A DNA stretch of 50,952 bases, taken from positions 1 to 50,952 of the forward strand of contig NZ_LAJB01000013.1 in NCBI RefSeq assembly GCF_000970685.1, written 5' to 3'. How positions within the stretch are numbered: position 1 is the stretch's first letter; every line of letters starts with the position of its first letter. The translations under genes were made by a program, and so were the position numbers. This document shows positions 8,249 to 17,246 of this stretch, one piece after another. The stretch comes from Domibacillus indicus. GTDB lineage: Bacteria; Bacillota; Bacilli; Bacillales; Domibacillaceae. A model generated the notes under the pieces. It worked only from the letters and a program-made list of their open reading frames with translations, made no database searches and was not told the origin of the DNA.

Positions 8249-8677
8249 ATGCAGCATCGTCACAGAAGCAGTTTAAAGTATTTCTTACATGCTTTAAAAG
8301 AGCAGCAGGACCAGCTGAAAGGGCTGAAAACGGATATTTGCAGCAGCCTTTTGGCAAAGCTTTTTAATGGAGATACCATCCCCATCATGATTAAGGTGGA
8401 TGGAGAATATTATGAAGCTGCTGTCATGAAAGGCAGCCGTTTGCTTCGCACAAAATATTTCCGTATTGAAACAATTGATGAAGAAAACGATACTGTGACC
8501 CTTTTATTGCTGGAGCCTCTCGATATGGGCAATGGGTTCGCGGCTTCTTTTAACGAGCTTTATCGTTTAGAAAAAACCAGCATGTCTATCACATTGTATA
8601 TAAACCGGATCAGTGCAGTTCAATGCCTCGATATCGAGCTTATGACCAAAAAGATGGTTATTGAGCCAAAATGGTGA
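8249..8677 (+). CDS. CotY/CotZ-like spore coat protein, cysteine-poor
   Basis: A 142-residue protein. The order of segments (LLAKLFNGDTIPIMI, YFRIETIDEENDTVTLLLL, YRLEKTSMSITLYIN, ISAVQCLDIELM) follows that of CotY/CotZ as I recall it (GDTVPF, FFRVERV..TLSLLI, FRLEKTNYCIEVDL, AINCLNPRLI). CotY/CotZ form the cross-linked outer coat/crust and are cysteine-rich; this protein has only two cysteines, so disulfide lattice formation would be limited. The ATG follows GCAGGAGGG. A weak SigK-like arrangement (CACC, 17 nt, ATATTCTATA) lies upstream. It is divergent from the ATP-grasp/Mur fusion, supporting a spore-envelope role for the cluster. The family call rests on pattern recognition without a database search. 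Confidence 0.7.
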   Translation: MQHRHRSSLKYFLHALKEQQDQLKGLKTDICSSLLAKLFNGDTIPIMIKVDGEYYEAAVMKGSRLLRTKYFRIETIDEENDTVTLLLLEPLDMGNGFAASFNELYRLEKTSMSITLYINRISAVQCLDIELMTKKMVIEPKW

Positions 8678-8866
8678 TTTTCTTTATCTAAGCTGAATGG
8701 GCTTTTTACACCGACCTTTACGATCATAAGTCATTTGTTCAGTGCTTAAGGCAGGCAGATTCCTGTATGTAAGCTGAACAGGCCGGGCGAGGCCGCTTCT
8801 TGAAACAGGCGATTTTTTTTAATGTTTGCTACACTGTTTATAACAAGAAGCGGAGGAAGGAATTAT

Positions 8867-10597
8867 ATGAGTCGTGTTTGGTCGCTGTTAATGCCATACC
8901 GGGCCAGAATGGCGTTTGCCTGGGGGCTGATGCTGCTGGAGCTTGCTGTAGAGCTGGCATTGCCGGTGTTAATGGCGAAAATGGTTGATGATGGCATTGT
9001 CGCAGGAGAAATGAAAGCTATTTTGTATTGGGGCAGTATTATGATTGGGCTGTCGCTGTTTTCTTTCACAGCTGGCATTACCAATTCGTTTATTGCCGCC
9101 CGGATCGGCCAGGATTATGGATTTGATATTCGAAAAGAGCTGATTGAAAAAGTACAGTCTTTTTCATTTGGCCAGTACGGCCATTTCGATACATCCACGC
9201 TGATCACCCGGATGACCAACGATGTAACCCAGCTTCAGAATGCGGTTTTTATGAGCCTGCGGATTATGCTGCGTGCTCCTCTTATGATTATTTTTGGTAC
9301 GGCTATGGCGCTGTTTGTCCACTTTAAGCTGTCGCTTGTTTTGCTTGTGACGGTACCGGTTATGACTTTTTTTATGCTGTTTATGATGAGAAAAGGGGCA
9401 GGCATGTTCAGCCTCGTCCAGCTGAAGCTCGATAAAGTAAACAGTGTTATGCGTGAAAACCTGGCTGGTATCCGCTTGATTAAAGCGTTCGTGCGAAGCG
9501 GCCGTGAAATATCACGCTTTGGCCATGCGGGAAAAGATCTTATGAACCAGACGATCCAGGTTATTCGCACATTTGAAAGCATTGTCCCCATTTTGCTGCT
9601 TGTTATGAACGGCGGCCTTATTTTTATTTTGTGGTTCGGTTTTGTTGAAATGCAAAACGGAACAGCTACAACAGGCGAAATTGTAGCCATTATTAATTAT
9701 GCAGCACGCATTATTATTTCCCTGTCCATTTTTACCTTTATCACACTTGCTTTTGCGCGCGGAAAAGCGTCTGCTGCCCGGATTGATGAAGTATTAACGG
9801 TTGAACCGGAAGAGCTGAAGGCCGTAACAGAAGAATATCCAGCAGACGGTGACATTCTCTTTAATGATGTCACCTTTACATACCCGGGCGGAAAGGCGCC
9901 GGTGCTCCAGTCACTGTCGATGAAGGTGAAGCGCGGCAGTATGGCGGCGATTTTAGGGGAGACGGGCTCCGGCAAGTCGGCCTTGCTTTCTCTTATTCCG
10001 CGCTTGTATGAGCCGGACAGCGGATCGATTGCAATCGGCGGGCGTGATATAAGCAGAATGGATGTCCGAAGGCTGCGCCATAAAATCGGCTTCGTGCCGC
10101 AGGAGTCGCATTTGTTTACAGGCTCCATTACGGACAATATCCGCTGGGGGAAAAAAGACGCCACAGAGGAAGAAATTACAGAAGCAGCAAAAAAAGCGCA
10201 AATTCATGAAACCATTGCTGCGCTGCCGGATGGGTACGACACAATAATCGGGCAGAAAGGTGTAACGTTATCAGGAGGACAGAAACAGCGGTTATCCATC
10301 GCACGGGCTCTTATCCGAAAGCCGGATATCCTGCTGCTTGACGACAGCACAAGTGCTCTTGATGTAAAAACGGAAGGAAGGCTTATAGAAGCCATTACAT
10401 CCGAGGAATGCACCATTTTTATCGTGACCCAAAAAATTTCAACCGCAGAACAGGCAGATTGCATTTTTATGATTGAGGAAGGGAAAGCAGCTGTTTCCGG
10501 AACACATCGTGAGCTGGCACGCAAACATGATTTGTATAAACGGCTGATGGAGTCTCAGGGCAGAAAGGGCGGGGCATATGAAGCATCCGGGCAGTAA
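8867..10597 (+). CDS. ABC exporter subunit with degenerate ATPase site (heterodimer partner 1)
   Basis: A 576-residue half-transporter: an N-terminal six-helix exporter membrane domain (about 1-300) and an ATPase domain. Seen: Walker A GETGSGKSA near 364, signature LSGGQKQR, Walker B ILLLDDSTSALD with Asp493 where the catalytic Glu normally is, and Gln522 in place of the switch histidine (VTQKIST). These substitutions mark the non-hydrolysing site of heterodimeric exporters such as BmrCD and TM287/288. The next gene overlaps by 20 bp and supplies the partner. Start: ATG at 8867 behind CGGAGGAAGG; an in-frame ATG at 8822 has no ribosome binding site. Related to B. subtilis YheI/YfiB-type proteins; substrate probably a drug or lipid, not determinable here. 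Confidence 0.9.
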   Translation: MSRVWSLLMPYRARMAFAWGLMLLELAVELALPVLMAKMVDDGIVAGEMKAILYWGSIMIGLSLFSFTAGITNSFIAARIGQDYGFDIRKELIEKVQSFSFGQYGHFDTSTLITRMTNDVTQLQNAVFMSLRIMLRAPLMIIFGTAMALFVHFKLSLVLLVTVPVMTFFMLFMMRKGAGMFSLVQLKLDKVNSVMRENLAGIRLIKAFVRSGREISRFGHAGKDLMNQTIQVIRTFESIVPILLLVMNGGLIFILWFGFVEMQNGTATTGEIVAIINYAARIIISLSIFTFITLAFARGKASAARIDEVLTVEPEELKAVTEEYPADGDILFNDVTFTYPGGKAPVLQSLSMKVKRGSMAAILGETGSGKSALLSLIPRLYEPDSGSIAIGGRDISRMDVRRLRHKIGFVPQESHLFTGSITDNIRWGKKDATEEEITEAAKKAQIHETIAALPDGYDTIIGQKGVTLSGGQKQRLSIARALIRKPDILLLDDSTSALDVKTEGRLIEAITSEECTIFIVTQKISTAEQADCIFMIEEGKAAVSGTHRELARKHDLYKRLMESQGRKGGAYEASGQ

Positions 10598-12302
10598 TCC
10601 AGGCGGCAAAAAGCCGAAAATCAATAATTTGTCCGTTACCTTAAAACGGATTGGCCGTTATTTATTTAAGCGAAAGAGCAAACTGCTTTTAACCATGATG
10701 ATGGTAGCGCTCAGCTCTGCCCTTGCACTGGCAGGTCCGTTTTTAATCGGAGTGGCAATTGATGATTATATTGCATCCGGCGATGAGCGGGGTTTGAGCT
10801 GGCTGCTGGCAGGCCTTGCGCTTGTATACATTGGATATTCACTTGTTTCTTTTTTGCAAAACTACTGGATGGCAGAGGTTGCCCAAAAAACGGTGTATGA
10901 ATTGCGGGATGACCTGTTCCGGCATTTTCATAAGCTGCCGGTTTCATTTTTTGATAAGCGCCGCCACGGTGAATTGATGAGCCGGGTGACAAATGATATT
11001 GATAATATCAGCAGCACACTGAACAGTTCTATTATCCAGGTAGCTTCGGGATTATTAACCCTTCTTGGCTCCATTGCAGTCATGCTTTATTTAAGCCCGG
11101 TCCTGACACTGATCACGCTGCTGATTATTCCTCTTATGTTCGGCGGTATGAAATGGATTACCAATCGGACAGGTCCAAGGTTCAAAGAGCAGCAGCGTCA
11201 TCTTGGTGATTTAAATGGCTTCATTGAAGAAGCCATTTCAAGCCGCCATATCGTCAAAATGTTTTCGCGTGAGGACGAAATGATCGGTGAGTTTATGGAA
11301 AAAAATGACCGGCTCCGGGAAGCCGGCTATTTGGCCCAGGCATATTCAGGTTTTATTCCAAAATTAATGAACCTGCTCAATAACACAGGCTTCGCCGTTA
11401 TTGCGCTGGCCGGCGGGATTCTGGCATTGAATGGACAGGCGTCAGTCGGCACCATTGTCATCTTTACAGAGTACGCCCGCCAGTTTACCCGGCCGCTGAA
11501 TGATCTTGCCAACCAGTACAATACGATGCTGTCAGCTGTCGCAGGGGCAGAACGTGTTTTTGATATTATGGACACAAGGGAAGCGGTCGACAGAAAAGAG
11601 AGCAGGCAGCATCAATTGTCCGGCCATGTTGTGTTTAACAATGTTGCATTTTCTTATGAAGAAGGGAAGCCGACTCTTTCCAACGTGTCATTTCAAGCGG
11701 AGGCTGGTGAAACAATTGCGCTAATCGGACCGACCGGATCAGGCAAAACAACAATTATGAATTTGCTCGCCCGGTTTTACGAGCCGGCCGGCGGAGCCAT
11801 TTTATTTGACGGCGTAGACAGCCGGGAAATAGCCGGTTCCGCGCTGCGCCGCCAGATGGGCTTTGTTCTTCAGGATACCGTTTTGTTTGAAGATACAGTG
11901 ATGGAAAATATCCGCTACGGCCGGCTTGATGCGACAGACGATGAAGTGATTGAAGCAGCGAGAAAAGCAAATGCCCACACGTTTATTATGCGGATGCCGG
12001 ATGGATATGCATCAAAGCTGAGCCAGGATGGATCGGGCATCAGCCAGGGGCAGAGGCAGCTTCTTTCCATTGCACGAGCCATTTTAGCTGATCCGGTGAT
12101 ATTGATTTTAGACGAGGCAACAAGCAGCATCGACACGATTACGGAGCTTCATATTCAAGAAGCGCTTGGCCGGCTGATGGAAGGGCGGACCAGTTTCGTT
12201 ATTGCTCACCGTCTGAATACAATCCAGCATGCCGACCAGGTGATCCGCCTGAGAAATGGTGCCATTGAAGCCATTGGCACCTATGAGAATGTAGTCGAAT
12301 AG
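10578..12302 (+). CDS. ABC exporter subunit with canonical ATPase site (heterodimer partner 2)
   Basis: A 574-residue half-transporter: membrane domain about 25-320, then an ATPase domain with Walker A GPTGSGKTT, Walker B ILILDEATSSID (catalytic Glu present) and switch histidine IAHRLNT. Its signature is ISQGQRQ near residue 487 instead of LSGGQ. In the antiparallel dimer this altered signature faces the degenerate Walker site of the first subunit, so both defects fall on the same nucleotide site, as expected for an asymmetric heterodimer. It overlaps the upstream gene by 20 bp, indicating translational coupling. Similar to B. subtilis YfiC/YheH-type partners. Confidence 0.9.
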   Translation: MKHPGSNPGGKKPKINNLSVTLKRIGRYLFKRKSKLLLTMMMVALSSALALAGPFLIGVAIDDYIASGDERGLSWLLAGLALVYIGYSLVSFLQNYWMAEVAQKTVYELRDDLFRHFHKLPVSFFDKRRHGELMSRVTNDIDNISSTLNSSIIQVASGLLTLLGSIAVMLYLSPVLTLITLLIIPLMFGGMKWITNRTGPRFKEQQRHLGDLNGFIEEAISSRHIVKMFSREDEMIGEFMEKNDRLREAGYLAQAYSGFIPKLMNLLNNTGFAVIALAGGILALNGQASVGTIVIFTEYARQFTRPLNDLANQYNTMLSAVAGAERVFDIMDTREAVDRKESRQHQLSGHVVFNNVAFSYEEGKPTLSNVSFQAEAGETIALIGPTGSGKTTIMNLLARFYEPAGGAILFDGVDSREIAGSALRRQMGFVLQDTVLFEDTVMENIRYGRLDATDDEVIEAARKANAHTFIMRMPDGYASKLSQDGSGISQGQRQLLSIARAILADPVILILDEATSSIDTITELHIQEALGRLMEGRTSFVIAHRLNTIQHADQVIRLRNGAIEAIGTYENVVE

Positions 12303-12390
12303 CCGGCTGTGAGCGGCCATAAATCAATTTGAATAAAGCAGCCGCCAGCAAACATATCAGAAAGAGAGAAGTGTGCTGTCAAAACAGATC

Positions 12391-12427
12391 AAAAAAAGCA
12401 TCACAGATGGCTCTGTGATGCTTTTTT
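12391..12427. terminator. Bidirectional terminator
   Basis: GCATCACAGA / TCTGTGATGC stem with TGGC loop, flanked by seven A and six T residues. It ends the ABC operon and the convergent stress-protein gene. Confidence 0.9.
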
Positions 12428-12430
12428 GTA

Positions 12431-12847
12431 TTACAGCTCAAGTGTTTGCGGCGGCTGTCCTTTTTTGTTCATTAAACGGATTTGTTCGGGATCGATTTTT
12501 AAAATAAGCAATTTTGGATCTTCCGGCCCGTCAAACCATGGTTCTAAATGTTCATTCCAAACTTTTTCTTTCATACCTTCATCATCTGATTCGGTCACTT
12601 TTCCTTCGATTTCCACATACGTATCCCCGATACCTTCACCTTCATAGCCAAGCAAAATATGCGTATACGGATTTTGCTCTATATCCTCCGTTTTATGGGT
12701 GTCTTTGCTTGTTGCGGTATAAAGGGTTAAGTTATCGTTGAAAAAGGTCATATAGCGTGAACGCGGCTTGTTATCATGAATCGTCGCCATCGTCCCGACA
12801 TAGTTTTCTTTTAAAATAGATAAAATCTGCTCTTTTACTGAACTCAT
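12431..12847 (-). CDS. General stress protein 26-like flavin-binding protein (YdaG-like)
   Basis: A 138-residue split-barrel protein of the pyridoxamine-5'-phosphate-oxidase-like superfamily. Seen: VGTMATI, KPRSRYMTFF, LYTATSKDTHKTEDI, EGKVTE and a C-terminal segment resembling B. subtilis YdaG, the SigB-controlled general stress protein of similar length (about 140 residues). Such proteins bind FMN or a related cofactor; the reaction is uncertain. AAGGAG precedes the ATG. A SigB-like promoter lies 28 bp upstream of the start, in keeping with a stress role. It is transcribed alone and ends in a shared bidirectional terminator. Confidence 0.85.
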   Translation of the reverse strand: MSSVKEQILSILKENYVGTMATIHDNKPRSRYMTFFNDNLTLYTATSKDTHKTEDIEQNPYTHILLGYEGEGIGDTYVEIEGKVTESDDEGMKEKVWNEHLEPWFDGPEDPKLLILKIDPEQIRLMNKKGQPPQTLEL

Positions 12848-12874
12848 TTTATAATCACTCCTTATACTATGTAC

Positions 12875-12900
12875 TATTCCACTTGTTCCCTTTTTTAAAC
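12875..12900 (-). promoter_or_regulatory. SigB-like promoter of the stress protein gene
   Basis: On the minus strand: GTTTAA, 14-nt spacer, GGAATA. The -35 matches the SigB consensus fully and the -10 matches four of six of GGGTAT. The -35 abuts the T-run of the upstream gene's terminator. Confidence 0.65.
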
Positions 12901-12927
12901 AAAAAAGAACACCCGCTTAGAGTGTTC
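12901..12927 (-). terminator. Terminator of the butanediol dehydrogenase gene
   Basis: On the minus strand GAACACTC / GGGTGTTC stem (one mismatch) followed by TTTTTT. The T-tract runs directly into the SigB-like -35 of the next gene. Confidence 0.75.
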
Positions 12928-12940
12928 CTTTGTCAAAATC

Positions 12941-13999
12941 TTATTCCGGCTGTGATTTAACTAAAATTTTCACCTGGCTTTTTTCTTTCATTAGCGCTTC
13001 AAATCCCTCTGATACAACATCATCAAGATGAATTCGTTTTGTCACCAGTTTTTCCGCCTGAAAATAGCCCTGCTGCATCAGCTTCATTACAGCGGGAAAA
13101 ATATCACGGTAAGCGATAATGCCTTTAACCGTCCGCTCTTGCAAAACAATATTATTTGGCTGCACAGATGCTTCTGATTCCCAGATAGAAACAATAATCG
13201 TTTCACCTTCAAATGAAGTGGAATCAATCGCCTGCGGAAGAACGGCTGGAACACCGGTTACTTCAAACGATACATCAACCCCTCCGCCTGATAGCTCTCG
13301 AAGGCGTTCTACAGCCTGCTCTTCTTTTGGGTTGATTACTTCCCGTGCGCCAAGCTCTTTCGCTTTAGCGGCTCGTTCGGGTGACAGTTCGACAGCGTAG
13401 ATTTCCGATGCGCCAGCTGCCCGAAGAGCTTCGATAACAAGCAGCCCGATCGGTCCTGCTCCAAACACCGCTGCTTTGTCGCCTGGTTTCAGCTTGCTCA
13501 AACGGACTGCATGCAGCGCTACTGCGGCTGGTTCTACGAGTGCTCCCTGCTCATAAGACAGGCCCTCGGGCATTTTATGTACCATATGTTCATCAACCAT
13601 TGTATATTCAGAAAAGCCGCCGCCTCCGCCGGACAATCCGTGGAAGCCGAGGTGCTCACATAAATTGTATTTTCCTTTTTTACAAGCTGGACATTCGCCG
13701 CAGGAAAGAATGGGCTCTACCACAACGGGATCACCTGGCTGCACTTTGGTTACGCCTTCGCCCACTTCCGTCACCTGGCCGGAAAATTCATGGCCCATTA
13801 CAATAGGGGCTTTGTCCTGGCTGACATAGTGAGGTTCTTGGACGGGCACAAAAATCGGTCCTGCCGCATATTCATGCAAATCACTTCCGCAGATGCCGGT
13901 CCATTCCACTTTGATTTTTATTTTACCAGGTGCAATGACCGGTTCATCAATCGTTTCCACCCGAATGTCTTTTGCTTCATACCATCGTGCAGCTTTCAT
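12941..13999 (-). CDS. bdhA: (R,R)-butanediol dehydrogenase-like zinc alcohol dehydrogenase
   Basis: A 352-residue medium-chain zinc dehydrogenase closely resembling B. subtilis BdhA (YdjL), which interconverts acetoin and 2,3-butanediol with NAD(H). Seen: catalytic zinc residues CGSDLHEY and GHEFSG, a structural zinc cluster CGECPACKKGKYNLC, and a Rossmann motif VFGAGPIGLL. Two adjacent ATGs exist; the second (13999) has the better spacing from GGGAGG. It stands alone with its own terminator. An AATAGTAA half-site at about 14016-14023 resembles the palindrome near the TrmB-type regulator, a weak hint of shared control. The related sorbitol and threonine dehydrogenases are less likely. Confidence 0.85.
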   Translation of the reverse strand: MKAARWYEAKDIRVETIDEPVIAPGKIKIKVEWTGICGSDLHEYAAGPIFVPVQEPHYVSQDKAPIVMGHEFSGQVTEVGEGVTKVQPGDPVVVEPILSCGECPACKKGKYNLCEHLGFHGLSGGGGGFSEYTMVDEHMVHKMPEGLSYEQGALVEPAAVALHAVRLSKLKPGDKAAVFGAGPIGLLVIEALRAAGASEIYAVELSPERAAKAKELGAREVINPKEEQAVERLRELSGGGVDVSFEVTGVPAVLPQAIDSTSFEGETIIVSIWESEASVQPNNIVLQERTVKGIIAYRDIFPAVMKLMQQGYFQAEKLVTKRIHLDDVVSEGFEALMKEKSQVKILVKSQPE

Positions 14000-14090
14000 C
14001 ATAAAAACCTCCCGAAATAGTAATCGCTTACGCTATTATTTTATCATGTTAAACAGGGGAGGTCTAAAATTAACTGAATATTTGTATTAA

Positions 14091-14855
14091 TCAAAAGTGT
14101 GATTGATAGAAGTCATAAATGTTTTTTCCGATTAATGATACAGTCACCACGATAAAAAGAAGGCGCACATAAGACGTTCCTTTCAGAATCGCAAATTTTG
14201 ACCCCGCCAGTGCCCCGAGAATCATCGCCCCGCCCATTGCCAGGCCATACGGAATATAAACCATATCCATCATTAAAAAAAGAATAAGGGCAGCAAGGTT
14301 GCTGCTGAAGTTTAACAGCTTGGCATTGCCGGCGGATTGAATAAAATCAAAGCCAAGCAGCAAAAATGCAAATAAAATAAAAGAACCTGTACCGGCACCA
14401 AGAAAACCGTCATAAAAGCCGATCCCAAAGATAGCTGCTGCAAACAGAAGGGCTTTTGCGGGTGTCGGCTTTTTATAAGTGGATGTGCTGCCCCAGTTTT
14501 TCTTAAAGACCGTGTAAATCGCAACAGTAATCAGCAAAACGAGAATTAATGGCTTTAACACATCGGGTGAAACATATCGGACAGTCAGAGCGCCAAACAG
14601 CGAACCAATAAATGTAAGCGGGAACAATCTGCCTGTCAGCCGAAAATCAACTTTGCCGGCCCGAATAAAAGCAATGGTGCTTGTCAGCGCTCCCATGGTG
14701 CTTGCCAGTTTATTTGTAGCAACCGCAGCAGCGGGCGGGATTCCTGCAGCCAGCAGGGCCGGAATGGAAATCAGGCCGCCTCCTCCCACAACCGCATCAA
14801 TAAAAGCAGCTAAAAATCCAAAGAAAAACAGTGTAAGAAGAATGGTTCCATCCAA
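14091..14855 (-). CDS. TSUP (TauE/SafE/YfcA-type) membrane exporter
   Basis: A 254-residue integral membrane protein with about eight hydrophobic helices. It has the family's inverted-repeat signature: AAFIDAVVGGGGLISIPALL near the N-terminus and GFYDGFLGAGTGSFILFAFL in the second half. The family moves small anions such as sulfite, sulfoacetate or other organic acids; the substrate here is not determinable. The TTG start has AAGGAG eight bases upstream; the nearby ATG is out of frame. It is divergent from the TrmB-type regulator with a strong palindrome between them, so the regulator is the likely controller. Confidence 0.85.
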   Translation of the reverse strand: MDGTILLTLFFFGFLAAFIDAVVGGGGLISIPALLAAGIPPAAAVATNKLASTMGALTSTIAFIRAGKVDFRLTGRLFPLTFIGSLFGALTVRYVSPDVLKPLILVLLITVAIYTVFKKNWGSTSTYKKPTPAKALLFAAAIFGIGFYDGFLGAGTGSFILFAFLLLGFDFIQSAGNAKLLNFSSNLAALILFLMMDMVYIPYGLAMGGAMILGALAGSKFAILKGTSYVRLLFIVVTVSLIGKNIYDFYQSHF

Positions 14856-14875
14856 GTTTCATGCTCCTTCTCTAT

Positions 14876-14901
14876 TTAGTTACTATTGAAATAGTAACTA
14901 A
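14876..14901. promoter_or_regulatory. Perfect palindrome, candidate operator of the TrmB-type regulator
   Basis: TTAGTTACTATT, GA, AATAGTAACTAA: two perfect 12-bp arms around a 2-bp centre. It sits between the divergent TSUP exporter and regulator genes, where an autoregulatory operator is expected. Confidence 0.65.
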
Positions 14902-14958
14902 TATTTTTCAGATTGTAAACGTGTTATGATAAAAGGAAGACGCAGTGTGGAGGAAAAA

Positions 14959-15732
14959 ATGGACGAACTTATCCGAAAAATGCAGTCAGTCGGCTTTAAT
15001 CAGTATGAATCCAAAGCTTACATTACACTGGTTAAGCTTGGAACATCGACCGCTTATCAAATCAGTAAGGAATCCGGCATTCCGAGAGCACGTGTATATG
15101 ACGTGCTCAAAAGCCTGTCCGCACAGGGAATGGTGATTCAAGAAGCAATAAACAACAGCATTATGTATTCACCGCTCCCTGTGGATGTTTTTTTATCGTC
15201 GATTCAATCCAGATGGGAGAAAACCTATACTTCGATCCACGAGTCACTAAAGAAGCTTGAAGCTGTGCAGCCGGAGCCGGATAACCGGGTTGCTTCTGTT
15301 CAAGGGCAGGAATCAATTCTTGCTTTTTGTGAAACACTGTTGAAAAGAGCTGAACGAAAAGTCATTGTTTCTTTGTGGAGCGATATGTATAAAATGCTTG
15401 AGCCGGTCTTGAAAGAAACGGCCCATCGTTGTAAGATGAAGGGTATTGTTTTTCAGGTGAATAATCCGGTTGCAGGGCTTGATCAGCACCGGCAGACAAG
15501 CTTTGTGGAAGGGATCGGACAGAATAAGTGGTTTATTTTGTCAATTGACAGCAGGGAAATGCTGTATGGCCCTTCTGTTGAACAGCGGGATACCGCATTT
15601 TACACAGACAATCCCGTGCATATTTATTTGCTGGAAAACTACGTATGGCACGATATATTAGTCAACCGCCTTGTGACGGAAAAAGAAATGGAAAAGTGGA
15701 TTTCCGCCGAGCGGGATGAATTTTTTAAATAA
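14959..15732 (+). CDS. TrmB-family transcriptional regulator
   Basis: A 257-residue regulator. The N-terminal winged helix ([40 protein letters not shown]) is the TrmB type, followed by a coiled region (about 75-105) and a C-terminal effector-binding domain (about 115-250) with [11 protein letters not shown]. TrmB proteins usually respond to sugars, though Bacillus members are diverse. I chose the ATG at 14959 behind GGAGG; an in-frame ATG at 14926 lacks a ribosome binding site. It is divergent from a TSUP exporter with a palindromic operator between, and ends 17 bp before the methyltransferase gene, so the two may be co-transcribed. Confidence 0.85.
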   Translation: MDELIRKMQSVGFNQYESKAYITLVKLGTSTAYQISKESGIPRARVYDVLKSLSAQGMVIQEAINNSIMYSPLPVDVFLSSIQSRWEKTYTSIHESLKKLEAVQPEPDNRVASVQGQESILAFCETLLKRAERKVIVSLWSDMYKMLEPVLKETAHRCKMKGIVFQVNNPVAGLDQHRQTSFVEGIGQNKWFILSIDSREMLYGPSVEQRDTAFYTDNPVHIYLLENYVWHDILVNRLVTEKEMEKWISAERDEFFK

Positions 15733-15749
15733 GAGAAGGAGATGTAATT

Positions 15750-17123
15750 GTGGCAAAGATTCAAGCTCCGATTAAAAAAGGCGAAGCGGTTCACGTATCG
15801 GTCGCTGATTTAACGCACGAAGGAAAAGGGGTAGCAAAAATTGACGGATATCCGTTATTTATAGAAGGCATGCTGCCGGGTGAAACAGGAGAAGTGGAAG
15901 TAACAAAGCTGAACAAAGGTTATGGCTTTGCGAAGCTTCTCCGGCTTGAGCAGAAATCGCCGGAGCGGGTGAGCCCATCCTGCTCCGTATATGAAGAATG
16001 CGGAGGGTGCCAGCTCCAGCATCTATCGTATGCAGGACAGATGGAAATGAAATACAATCAGGTCCGTAATGTAATGGACCGGATTGCCAAGCTGCCGGAC
16101 GTGCCGGTTCACTCGGTGCTCGGCATGGAGGAGCCCTGGCGTTACCGGAATAAAGCACAGGTGCCGGTCGGGCTGTCGGGCGGCCGTCTTGTCGCCGGTT
16201 TTTACAAAAAACGTTCTCATGAGATTATTGATATGACGGAATGTTTAATTCAGCATGAAGAAAGCGATGTAATGATTCAAAAAGTAAAAGATGTCTGTGC
16301 AGCAAACGGCGTTATGTCCTATGATGAACAGAGCCATAAAGGTGTGCTGCGCCATGTAATGGCGCGCATTGGCTATCAAACGGGCGAGAAGATGGCAGTG
16401 CTTATTACACGCACAAATGAGCTGCCAAATGAGCAGGCCATCATTGCCGGGATACGCAGAGAAGTGCCGGGCATTACATCTATCGTTCAAAACGTGAACC
16501 CTGACAAAACAAATGTGATTTTCGGCAGCAAAACACGGACACTGTTTGGGGAAGACGTTATTTACGATACAATCGGCAGCGTGAAATTCGCGATCTCTGC
16601 CCGCTCTTTTTATCAGGTAAATCCGGTCCAGACGGAGGTGCTTTACAACAAGGCTCTTGAGTATGCAGGTTTAACCGGAGAAGAAACGGTGATCGACGCT
16701 TATTGCGGCATCGGCACCATTTCACTGTTTTTAGCGCAAAAAGCAAAGCAGGTTTATGGGGTTGAAATCGTGCCTCAGGCAATTGAAGACGCCCGGAAAA
16801 ACGCCGAATTAAACGGCATCACAAACGCTTATTTTGAAGCGGGAAAAGCAGAAGAAGTCATTCCTGCCTGGTACAAGCAGGGGATCCGCCCGGATGTTAT
16901 TGTCGTTGACCCGCCGCGCAAAGGCTGCGATGAAGCGCTTTTGGAAACGATCTTAAAAATGAAGCCGAAGCGGGTTGTTTACGTGTCCTGTAATCCCGGC
17001 ACACTGGCACGGGATTTGCGTGTGCTTGAAGACGGGGGCTACCGGACACGTGAAGTGCAGCCTGTGGATATGTTTCCGCAAACGGTGCATGTCGAGGCGG
17101 TAGCAGTGTTAGAGCTGAGATAA
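15750..17123 (+). CDS. rlmCD: 23S rRNA (uracil-5-)-methyltransferase, RlmCD type
   Basis: A 457-residue class I SAM-dependent RNA m5U methyltransferase. Seen: TRAM domain (1-60), a 4Fe-4S cluster set with Cys78, Cys84, Cys87 (CxxxxxCGGC) and Cys165 (TECLIQHEE), SAM motif [30 protein letters not shown], and the catalytic Cys414 in [13 protein letters not shown]. It closely resembles B. subtilis RlmCD (YefA), which makes m5U747 and m5U1939 in 23S rRNA. The paralogue YfjO is an alternative. The GTG start has AGAAGGAGA upstream. Confidence 0.88.
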   Translation: MAKIQAPIKKGEAVHVSVADLTHEGKGVAKIDGYPLFIEGMLPGETGEVEVTKLNKGYGFAKLLRLEQKSPERVSPSCSVYEECGGCQLQHLSYAGQMEMKYNQVRNVMDRIAKLPDVPVHSVLGMEEPWRYRNKAQVPVGLSGGRLVAGFYKKRSHEIIDMTECLIQHEESDVMIQKVKDVCAANGVMSYDEQSHKGVLRHVMARIGYQTGEKMAVLITRTNELPNEQAIIAGIRREVPGITSIVQNVNPDKTNVIFGSKTRTLFGEDVIYDTIGSVKFAISARSFYQVNPVQTEVLYNKALEYAGLTGEETVIDAYCGIGTISLFLAQKAKQVYGVEIVPQAIEDARKNAELNGITNAYFEAGKAEEVIPAWYKQGIRPDVIVVDPPRKGCDEALLETILKMKPKRVVYVSCNPGTLARDLRVLEDGGYRTREVQPVDMFPQTVHVEAVAVLELR

Positions 17124-17171
17124 GTTTAACGAAAATAAACACCTCCCAGTATAAACATTTTCTAATGAGAT

Positions 17172-17215
17172 CTGGATTTCGGTAAAATAAACATTTCCGA
17201 TTTCTGGGTCTTTTT
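17172..17215. repeat. Direct repeat upstream of the dihydrouridine synthase gene (copy 1)
   Basis: This 44-nt block is identical to 18504-18547 except for one base (C-T-G versus C-C-G before GGTC). Weaker similarity extends to about 17155. It contains CTGGATTTCGG and ACATTTCCGATTTC, which could fold weakly, and ends in CTTTTT. The two copies bracket the dus gene. Confidence 0.85.
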
Positions 17216-17246
17216 CGTGAGCATCCCTGTCTTTACTCGATTTCGT

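Noticed and set aside
9235-10164. Long minus-strand open frames inside the first ABC exporter gene
   Set aside because: They lie fully antisense to a clear coding gene, have no ribosome binding site and no recognisable domain.
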